A stretch of 64,000 bases of DNA from NCBI GenBank assembly GCA_907164885.2, contig OU015494.1, forward strand, positions 3,423,223 through 3,487,222, read 5' to 3'. Source of the stretch: Dolomedes plantarius. Lineage: Eukaryota; Arthropoda; Arachnida; Araneae; Dolomedidae. The position numbers were made by a program, and so were the translations under genes. The notes below the pieces were generated by a model that had not been told where the DNA came from, did not search any database, and worked only from the letters and a program-made list of their open reading frames with translations. Positions 55,425-64,000 of the stretch are shown in pieces (positions within the stretch are counted from its first letter, which is position 1; each line of letters starts with the position of its first letter).

Positions 55425-55822
55425 TGTTAGAAACCCGGTTCTTTACACCTTCCCATTTTTATAGTAATGTTGCGTCAAACTGTATGTATGACGCCAGTTT
55501 GAAGGCGTGAGGTCACAACTCCGTTTTTGTGTTTTTATTTCCTTTTTGTATCGATACTAGCTCCTTCAATCGATATGTAAATTTTACGTAAGTACTCAAG
55601 TATAAAAGGGGAGTACATACTTGTTTCTTTGAGCATTTGAGATTGTCTCGACTTGTATTTGCTTTCAAGCGGTTTGGGAAAGTTACCCAACGCAGTGTTA
55701 ATTATTCTAAATGTGAATAAAATTTTTTTATTTTAACTTAACTTTCCTTTGAGTCATTATTTTTCTTACCAAGACTCTGCTATGCTTCACTGAGGCAACT
55801 CTATTTGAAAGATTAATCAACA
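55425..55822 (+). repeat. Copia-D 5' LTR
   Basis: TGTTAGAAACCC to ATCAACA. TATA box TATAAAA at 55601-55607; upstream CGTCA and TGACG half-sites as in copia-B. AATAAA near 55717. Confidence 0.94.
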
Positions 55823-55823
55823 T

Positions 55824-55831
55824 GGTTATGG
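55824..55831 (+). other. Copia-D primer-binding site
   Basis: TGGTTATGG follows the LTR directly, again complementary to the anticodon region of initiator tRNA-Met; it diverges from the tRNA after this core. Leader 55832-56106 is non-coding. Confidence 0.7.
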
Positions 55832-58208
55832 ACCTGATGCCTTAGCATAGCTAATCTACTTTCGGAAAAATGACTCGATTAAATTTATTTTTATAAGCTG
55901 ATAGAGAATGCTCAGAAGGGGGGGCCTTGACACCCCAAGTGTAATTGCATTTTAACTTTTGCTTCAAATGACGTTTGACTGAACTGGTTCCGGAAATCAC
56001 GTTTTCACTCTAATTCGTCTAGTGCTCGCCTTGTGCTCATATTTTCAAACCCATAGTGTGATACAATTTCATTAAATTCTTCCTGGAAGTGATTTTGCTT
56101 TAAAGAATGGCGTCAAGTACCAGTGAAGTAAATTTTAAGATCGCGCTTTTAAGCGAAAGTAATTACTCAACATGGTGTACAGATATGAGAATGTTGCTGA
56201 TGGAACAGGGGTGCTGGGAGATTGTTCAAAGAACTGAAAAAGCACCTGAAGCATAAGAAGGGGAAAAGGTAGACGAGACTGCAGCAAGGGACTTTAGAAA
56301 TCGAAGAAACAGGGCGCTTTCAACAATTTACATGAGCGTATCACCTCGATATCGTGCCCAGCCCGAAAAAGCTATTGACGGACCTGATGCCTGGGATAAG
56401 CTGAAAAAGTACTTTGAACCAGACAGTCGTGCTCGTGTCATGTCACTTAAGAATGAATTCTCTTCCTGTCGTATAGAGCCAGATGAGGATATAGGGCTGT
56501 ATTCAAGTAAACTAGCCTGTATTTTTGATAAGCTGAGTGAAGCTGGTCATGCTGTATCCGAAATTGATAAAATATTTCAGCTTATGCTTTATCTCCCAAA
56601 GGAGTTCGATAATATTGTTCAAACGATATATCGGTGGGAGAAGGATCAATTTACTTTTGTTTCTGTACGAGAAGAATTACTTGCCGAAGAAGCAAGGTTG
56701 AAACAGAGTTGCAGACCAAGCAAATATTTCTTATCTAACAAGAAACCGGCCGGAGGGGTTCCCGCGACAAGAGACGATTGACAAGCTCAAGCAGACAGAT
56801 TCTCATCCATTACAGAGAAGAAAATGTCACAAGTGTCACCAGCTTGGTCATCTTCGCAAAGATTGTCGTGTATCCGGAAAATCAAGGACTTATAAGCAAT
56901 CGAAACACTCAAGTTCCGTACGTGAACGATGTCAGTATACCAGTCCGAGTCGACGAAACAAGTGTTTCCTGCTGGAAGCGTTAGTGACTGGAATTGAGGA
57001 GCGTTGTTGGGTGTTCGATACAGCCTCCTAGTCTCATTTTTGTAAGGACAGAGACATTATGTCCGATTTTACACCAGTTACAAATCAGACATTAGTGGGA
57101 GCAGTCAACGGTGTCTCTACCCCTGTTACAGGTAAGGGATCTGTAGTTATTTTTCTAAATGGTGAAAAATATACCTTAATTGATGTACTTTATGCACCAG
57201 AACTGAGGAAAAACCTCATATCTGGCTCTCGTGTTGACGAATGGGGAGTCAAAAATGGGGAGGTCAGGGAAAAATAGATGTGATATCAGGAAACAAACTA
57301 CTTTTTACTGCAAAGTTAGTAAATGTACTTTATTGTATTTACCCAGAGTATGAATGTCATGATGCTCGAAATTTTCACTCAAAAATTTGTAAACGCAAAA
57401 CACACCCTCTCTAAATGTTCTAAAAATAGTAGTTCCTCGGCTTTTGCTTCGGAAAGTTTAAATGTATGGTATAAACGCTTTGCTCGCATAAATGCAGAAT
57501 ATATAAAATTAACCTCTAAAAATAACTGTAAAAGGGTTACCAAAGTTAACTTGGAATTTTGATTCGTGTGATCCATGTCACGAAGCTAAATCCAAAAGAG
57601 TTTGTTTTAAATCCCTGGAGAGTATAAGATCTCGAAACCCCCTTGACTTGATCTATATGGATCTGTGTGGTCCTTTCCCGAGACCATCGATCCACAGGCA
57701 TTTATACTTTGTATCCGTGGTTGATGACTATTCTAGAAAAGTTTAGGTTTTTCCCCTTAAATCTAAAACGGAAGTATTTCAAACCTTTTAAAAAGTTTAA
57801 AACAAGAGCTGAAAGGTTTCTAGATCGGAAACTTAAATGTATTCGCACTGACAATGGTACAGAATTTATAAATGATCAATTCAGGGAGTATTGTGAAGAC
57901 TTTGGGATCCAACATGAAAAATGTAACCCTTACACCCCAGAGCAGAACGGAGTATGTGAGAGGTTTCATTATACTGCTGTTAACGGGATAAATGTTTTAC
58001 TTGGGGATAGTGGCATGAGTCAATGTTTTTGGCCAGAGGCTCTTTTACATTACACTTACACATGGAATCGTGTATGCCATGTTGGAATGACAAAAGCACC
58101 ATTTGAGCTCTATGGGGGACGACAGCCGTCAGTTAAACACTTACGGCCGTTTGGCACGAAAGTTTTCGTCGGTATACCTAAAAAATTGCGATTTAAAACT
58201 AGATTTAA

Positions 58209-59502
58209 CCCATTTAGGACCGCTCCATGTTTCCTTTATTGGAAATGCACCAAACAGTTTAACACTTTTTAGAGCATTAATTACACAAATAAGTTGTTTC
58301 CAGAAAATTAAATTTATTTTTACGAGAGTTACAAAATGTTGCGTTTTCGCAACATCAGTCCAAAGCGGTATAAAAATATAAAAAATATAAAAATTTAAAA
58401 TAAAATTTTTTCAAAAACATTTAAAATCTTTGAAACATTTCGCATGAAGAGGTACATTACACTTATTACATACAATAATTGTTTGACTTTTGCAGTATTT
58501 ACTTCTTTTTTGTTTATTTTCACTATTTTTAGTAATAATAGGGCCCATACAGTCTTTCCGAGTTTTGTTGAGAATTAGATTTTGAATTGAAGATAGTCTT
58601 CGAATATGCGAAGTTTCAGGTAAAACAGAATTCATCTGCATTTCTTCTTCAAGCTTTTTTATAAAAGATGTGGCTTTCTCAAAGATATAGAACTCTGAAA
58701 CTCTAATAAATTTATTTTAGAATTCATTACATCCATGTACAGTCTCCATTTTTCCCATACAATATGCTCCTTTTTCTTACTATCTTGCTTACTTTTACAT
58801 TTATTAGAAAAAAAATGTCGATTTCACCTACAATGTCTTTAGGGGATTCGACGTTTTTACATAAAATATTATCATCAATAGCTTCATCCGTCAAATCATC
58901 CGGATCTGGAGGGATAATGACGAATTATGGTTCATCATTAGCTGCTGTTGAGGACGATTCTGAAATATCATCTAGCCCATGAAAATACTCCAATGTCTCT
59001 TCCAATGTCAAAAATCACTTTTTTCTAGAGACAAACTTATCCGAAATGCAAACAATACCAATTTACCGCATAAAAAAACTAGGCAGCACTAATAAAACAC
59101 ATTGGAAATAAGTAATACACATTGGACTAATGTTGCGTTTTCGCAACATTTTTAAAAATATGAATTGAGAAACATAAAAACAAAAATTATGATTTATCTG
59201 TTGAAGCCATTTTGTTCTTTAGTCTCTAGTAAACTCGGAACAAGCATCAAATCGGAAATTTAACATGTGCGGCTATCTAAGGTTATTATTTGAAATTAGT
59301 CATTTTTTCCATTCTAAAACACCAGAAAAATCAATTTTTTGCAAGTGCTAAAAGCGGGCAAATGTGGAAACAAAACATTTATGATCAATTAAAGCATAGA
59401 GAATAAAATAAAAATGTTACTTCAGACGTACAAAACTTATAACATGCCTTTAAAAAATACAGAAATTAATGTTGCATTTTCGCAACGCCAGTCTTAAATG
59501 GG
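58209..59502 (-). mobile_element. Internally deleted piggyBac-like element in copia-D
   Basis: TTAA flanks both ends (58205-58208 and 59503-59506) and the ends are inverted CCCATTTARGAC. It lies in the integrase tail; copia coding resumes right after it. Palindromes GTTGCGTTTTCGCAAC occur at 58338, 59132 and, with one change, 59471. Confidence 0.88.
58411..58985 (-). pseudogene. piggyBac transposase remnant (N-terminal acidic and C-terminal finger parts)
   Basis: Minus-strand 58985-58764 gives GLDDISESSSTAANDEP, a stop, FVIIPPDPDDLTDEAIDDN and SPKDIVGEIDIFF, the acidic N-terminus of piggyBac-like transposases. At 58641-58411 the frame gives SKYCKSQTIIVCNKCNVPLHAKCF followed by KDF, the C-terminal cysteine-rich finger that binds element ends. 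The catalytic DDD core between them is deleted. Confidence 0.8.
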
Positions 59503-60027
59503 TTAAGGTCTAAACCAGGAATTCTTCTAGGGCATGCTTTGCAGACGAAAGGATACAGAATTTGGATGCCGAACGAGCATAAGATTATCGAAACCATAAA
59601 TGTCAGGTTTGATGAAAGTCAAAAGAACGGTTTGAGTAATGCGTCTGTGGAACGCTAACTGGACCCAGTGTTCGTAGATTTTAAATTTCCCCTTGAAGAC
59701 TCAGATGAGTTGGAATTTTTCAAAGCCCCAAACAGATGGTGAGAGTTCTGTATGCGATTCTGATAGTGATTCTGAAGTATCCGGTAACAAAATTGTAAAC
59801 TGGACGCGTAAAGCTGTTCCAAGGACAAGTAGTAAAAACTGATATTTATTATGAGGAAGGAAAAGATGATGCATCAAGTAGGTTGAGGTCATTGAAAGAT
59901 GTTAAACAATACTGTATAAAAAAATTATCTTAAATTTCAACCAGAAATTTTTGACTTTTCTTCCAAAAATAAATATTCAGGGATTATTGCTGGAACCAAA
60001 GCGGGTCATATTAGCTTAATGTCGGAA

Positions 60028-60034
60028 TGACTAG
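60028..60034 (+). promoter_or_regulatory. Candidate stop-codon readthrough site, TGA CTAG (copia-D)
   Basis: TGA is in frame with the end of the MBD tail and with the RT frame that follows (first ATG 60073). CTAG follows directly. Confidence 0.75.
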
Positions 60035-61545
60035 AAAAGGAAATTTACATTCCAAAATGTTTTAAACAGGCTATGAATTCCAAACACAGTGAACAGTGGT
60101 TTAATGCAATGGAGGGTGAATTAAACACTATGAAGGAAAGAGGTGTTTGGGAATTAGTAGAACGACCTGAAAATGCTAAAGTGTTGGGTTGTAGATGGGT
60201 TTATACTACAAAGCAGGATGAATCGGGTAAAATTAAAAGATTCAAAGCACGCTTAGTTGCCCAGGGTTATCACCAACGAAAAGGTGACAGTTTTGAAGTT
60301 CTTTCCCCAGTTATCAACTTTAGCTTGATAAGGTTCTTTTTCGCTGTACTCGTTTGCCTGAACCACTGGGCACATTTGCAGTGTGGCATTAAATGCGCAT
60401 ACTTATATGCCCCATTAAGCGAAGTAATTTATATGCGTCAGCCACCTAGTTTTGAAAAATCCAATTTAGTTTGTCGTTTAAAAAAGTCAATATATGGACT
60501 TGGGCAGAGCGGGCGAGAATGGTTTTTTAAAATTCACGCGGTGTTACGAGTTGGGTTTTAGAAAATTTTAATGGTGTAATTGCGCATACATTTTAGATTC
60601 AAATGTTATATTTTTATTATATGTGGATGACATAGTCGTGTTTGGGAGAGAACAAAAATATATCGACACAGCTATTAAATTGTTGAAAAATAAATTTGAA
60701 TTAACAATTTAGGGGAAAACTAAACTTTTGGGGGTTGAATTTTTAGAAACTGACAACAAACATTTTATTCACCAACTTGAATATATAAAATTTGCAAAAC
60801 ATACGATAAGTATTACTATCCAATATCATCATTACCTATAGCGAAGGGGGGGTTATTAACTCTAAAACATAGTGTCCACAGGATAAAGTTGAAATTGAGG
60901 AAATGTCTAAAATTCCGTACAGGAGTCTTAGGCTGTCTGGTGTTCTTAGCTAACAGAACGAGACCCGATATTTCATACGCAATCAATATTTTTTCCCAGT
61001 TTCAACAAAATCCAGGAATGGTACATTGGATGGGACTTAAGTTGCTAGGATATATAAAATATACTAAAAATTTAAAACTCGACATTTCTAATATTAGTAA
61101 TCTAAATCTTAATGCTTATTCTGACGCTGATTTTGCAAATAATCGTGATAAGTAGAGTTTCGATGGGAGGTCATAATTTTTGTTGATCAGGCTCCAGTAG
61201 TTTGGCGTTCTTTTAAACAGAAATCGGTATGTTTGATTACCATGGAATCTGAATTAGTTTCTTTAACGGAAGCATCGAAAGAACTCATCTGGTATGAACA
61301 TATTTGTAAGGAGTGTGAGAAATTTAAAATTACACCCCAGAATAAAAACATTCCAAAGTTGTTTGTTGATAATCAAGCTACTATTAACTTTGTTAAATCC
61401 CCGCTTGAAAACTATCTAACAAAGCACATAGACATTAAATTTTTTGTAAGAGACCTAGTTTACCAAAAACTTTTTGAATTAAAATACAAAGTAAATCAAA
61501 TTTATCAGATGTTTTTACGAAGCCACAACAAAAGATAGAACTAAA
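60031..61545 (+). pseudogene. Copia-D reverse transcriptase and RNase H
   Basis: The frame after the TGA is LEKEIYIPKCFKQAM, then GCRWVYTTKQDESGK, FKARLVAQGYHQRKGDSFE and YGLGQSGREWFFKI to a stop at 60561. YVDDIVVFG lies near 60620 in another frame. Then CLVFLANRTRPDISYAINIFSQ (60940 on), YSDADFANNRDK, and RNase H with TMESELVSLTEASKEL and KSPLENYLTKHIDIK to about 61540. At least five shifts or stops. Confidence 0.92.
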
Positions 61546-61758
61546 AAGATTTATAGGTGCAGTGTTTTGTGATAATATGATTAAAGATAATGTACTCTGT
61601 AAATGAAATGATGGGCTTTAACTTAAAATGAGACATTTGAAGTTGTTATAATTTTTTTTCAATGCTTGTATTTTCTATATTATGTAATGTATATTTTTCT
61701 GTTATGTAATGTATATATATTGTTTTTGAAAGTGTATGTATATTCTTTTTGAAAGTGT

Positions 61759-61774
61759 AAAGAGGGGGGGGCAA
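61759..61774 (+). other. Copia-D polypurine tract
   Basis: AAAGAGGGGGGGGCAA directly before TGTTAG of the 3' LTR; position and composition as in copia-A and -B. Confidence 0.8.
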
Positions 61775-62170
61775 TGTTAGTAACCCGGTTCTTTACACCT
61801 TCCCATTTTTATAGTAATGTTGCGTCATACTGTATGTATGACGCCAGTTTGAAGGCGTGAGGTCACAACTCCGGTTTTGTGTTTTTATTTCCTTTTTGTA
61901 TCGATACTAGCTCCTTCAATCAATATGCAAATTTTACGTAAGTACTCAAGTATGAAAGGGGAGTACATATTTGTTACTTTGAGCATTTGTTATTGCCTCG
62001 ACTTGTATTTGCTTTCAAGCGGTTTGGGAAAGTTACCCAACGCTGTGTTAATTATTCTAAATGTGAATAAACTTTTTTATTTTAACTTAACTTTCCTTTG
62101 ATTCATATTATTTTTCTTATCAAGACTTTATGCTTCACTGAGGCAACTCTATTCGAGAGATTAATCAACA
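61775..62170 (+). repeat. Copia-D 3' LTR
   Basis: Partner of 55425-55822 with roughly 18 substitutions and small indels. The TATA box has become TATGAAA (61951-61957). Confidence 0.94.
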
Positions 62171-62175
62171 GATAC

Positions 62176-64000
62176 CTTATAAAGCCATGCTAATATCCTG
62201 CATAAAATGTAAAATATTTTCAATGTCTGGTGATATCTAGGTCTGGTGATAACCGGCATTTTAAAGGTGAACGGTCCTCATCACACAAAGATTTTATAAG
62301 AAATATGTTGGATATCTTGTAACTCTAACTTATTATTTACATAGTGAATGAAATATTTTTGGACTTTTTCGCTCAGTATTTTTCTGATCTCAGATAAAAA
62401 GAACGAAATGTTTAGAATTTTAAATTTTTTCACGGTTAAGTATTTTACATGGCATTAAATTTTTGTGCATTGTAATAATGCTTTTTTGAATTTTTTTTTT
62501 TTTTGTAAAACATGCGCATTGTATTTGAAGGTCTATTTTCAAATGCAAGAGAAAGGATTCCAAAATATGCTTTTGCTGATATGTGTTCAGAAATACTATG
62601 AGGAAAACTTCTCATAAGAGGAACATTGCAGTAGAAAATCTGCAATAACAACTCGTGTACCGGCACGCACTAAACGGCTCTAACAAACAAACGAAAATGA
62701 GCATTTTTCTATTACATTCTTAATTTGGTTCCTAACAAAAATTTTTATGTATATTTCATAAAAATATGGCAAATTTAATATAAATTACTTAATACGCATT
62801 AGGATTTAAAAAAATGGATAGTTCTGTTCAATAAAATATCAAAATCTGGCTTATAAGATTTCTACTTGTTCCTCATCAATAAAACTAGCTTTTCTGCTGT
62901 TTTTTGTTCGATTTTATTGCGTTACTAAATGGAAGAGTCTCTTTGAAGAAAACGTTTTGCTTTAGACTTTGCTATTCCAGTTCTTGTCAAATATGTTCTG
63001 TAATATTTATTAAAGTTATTAAGGGGGTGTTAGTTCGGTACAATTATATGCAGCAGCCAGAGTTGTACATTCGAAGCACCATGCTTTGAAACATTGGCTT
63101 GATAGAACTGGAAAGGACTTCGTTAAGTTTTGAATCTAAAAGCTTCGAATTGCCCTTTTAAGGGACATGATATGTGCAACGATTCCTTCGGCATCACCAG
63201 AAAACCCCGAAATGCGATAGACGACATGTACCGCATTTCGTAACATTTCTTCCACCCAATCTTGCTTTAATTCTTTTTTCAATATTTTTTGTGGGGGGTC
63301 GTCTCAAAACCATTATTTTTTTACCCGAAATTAAAGATATCTTTGTCGACTAAAGAAAACTTAATAACTCTATTTCAGTAGTCAAAATTAATATTTTCAT
63401 GCGTTTTGTGAAAGAAAATCTAAATTCTCGAATCTATTAAGCTATAATTCTTTTCATGCCACCCGGCTATAATAAACAGCAAATCTGATAAATCTTAAAC
63501 GATAAATTCAACAATAATTCTCCACAAGGTTCATGTACGTGTACTATCTGTTTGGAAGCACTCGGAACTGAATTAAAAAAAATATTTCTGAAATTTTATT
63601 CCATGCGATAGTTTGGATGATCTTTCACGTTTTCTTCTGTTTGGAATTCTTTACTGTTGTGCAAAATGGATTAAAGTAAAGCTAAATATTTCATCAATTT
63701 TTCTTGTACATTTTCTTTATTCGAAATGCACTTTAAAATCCAACCGTTTAGTATCTATTAATGTTTTCATCCTTGAACTAACCATAACAGAACACTGAAT
63801 TAACAAAAGTTTTTCGAAAACTTGTTGAATAATTCAAATAGACTATCTTTAAGATTTCCCTTATGAACAAATTAGATTTTGATTCTGCTATTCTTTTTTC
63901 GAAAAAGATATTTCATACTTATGTATAGCATTTATTGCAGGCCTACTAATTTCATTCCCTATATAGTGTCCGTAAGAGTTGAGTGAGATTATTTTCCGTC
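62176..64000. other. Non-coding AT-rich DNA, nothing recognised
   Basis: No protein family, repeat end or RNA gene was seen up to the end of the window. Confidence 0.55.

Larger units (their letters stand above)
56107..60027 (+). pseudogene. Copia-D Gag, protease, integrase and MBD-like domain
   Basis: Gag starts at 56107 (MASSTSEVNFKIALLSES) with a TAA at 56254 and continues to 56781. A shifted frame holds the zinc knuckle KCHKCHQLGHLRKDC (56825-56866, CX2CX4HX4C), absent from copia-B. Protease: CWVFDTAS, then a TAG (about 57027). Integrase: NVWYKRFARINAEY, YMDLCGPFPR (first Asp), IRTDNGTEF (second) and PEQNGVCERFH (Glu), in several frames. The piggyBac remnant interrupts at 58205; the family sequence resumes with PGILLGHALQTKGYRIWMP. 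The MBD-like module is at 59801-59965: WTRKAVPR, a shift, TDIYYEEG, LRSLKDVKQYC, a shift, FQPEIFDFS. That last frame reaches the TGA at 60028. Confidence 0.92.
55425..62170 (+). mobile_element. Copia-D: Ty1/copia element with both LTRs, decayed
   Basis: LTRs at 55425-55822 and 61775-62170, about 95% identical by eye, flanked by GATAC (55420-55424 and 62171-62175). Contains gag with zinc knuckle, protease, integrase, MBD, TGA CTAG, RT and RNase H, all with several breaks. A piggyBac remnant (58209-59502) lies in the integrase tail. Older than copia-B. Confidence 0.95.

Noticed and set aside
1..64000. CRISPR array or prokaryotic operon
   Set aside because: No regular direct repeats with unique spacers; all content is eukaryotic transposable elements.

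Overview
This window is eukaryotic, AT-rich DNA made almost entirely of transposable elements. I found no host protein-coding gene, no true tRNA or rRNA gene and no CRISPR array. The mix of elements (Tnt1-like Ty1/copia, BEL/Pao, Jockey- and R1/I-type LINEs, Tc1/mariner, pogo/Tigger, piggyBac, hAT) and a primer-binding site complementary to the anticodon region of initiator tRNA-Met point to an animal, most likely an arthropod and perhaps an arachnid. The species cannot be fixed from the sequence alone.

Layout. 1-7.4 kb: non-coding DNA with a 2.9-kb inverted-repeat element flanked by TTA and a piggyBac-type MITE. 7.4-13.9 kb: copia-A, 5' truncated, split exactly by a pogo/Tigger transposon. 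13.9-19.5 kb: a deleted Tc1 copy, then a 4.3-kb hAT element with an 8-bp target duplication that holds the 3' end of a BEL/Pao element. 19.6-23.3 kb: a LINE ORF1 split by a piggyBac element, then a tRNA-like unit. 24.4-28.7 kb: an R1/I-like LINE on the minus strand. 28.7-33.3 kb: two Tc1-type elements and an unclassified transposon-associated protein. 33.4-40.8 kb: copia-B, nearly intact, with LTRs that differ at two positions and a TTCCG duplication, sitting inside a tRNA-related repeat. 41.3-49.1 kb: Tc1, MITE, deleted hAT, tRNA-related repeat, Jockey-like LINE and a Tc1 fragment. 49.5-53.4 kb: copia-C (minus), broken by a 5'-truncated LINE. 55.4-62.2 kb: copia-D with both LTRs, broken by an internally deleted piggyBac element. 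The flanks are featureless.

The most interesting system is the copia family itself. All four copies, although well diverged from each other, share two features not expected of Ty1/copia. (1) A methyl-CpG-binding-domain-like (MBD/TAM) module lies in the tail of integrase, retaining the residues that in MeCP2 contact methylated CpG (A, B and D keep the Arg, Asp, Tyr and Arg; C has Phe for Tyr). (2) Immediately after it comes an in-frame TGA followed by CTAG, at the same place in every copy, before the reverse transcriptase. UGA-CUAG is a known efficient stop-codon readthrough context in animals. The simplest model is a Gag-PR-IN-MBD polyprotein made by normal termination and a minor Gag-PR-IN-MBD-RT-RH product made by readthrough, with the MBD possibly tethering integration to methylated, repeat-rich chromatin. 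The domain and the stop are seen in the sequence; readthrough and targeting are inferences.
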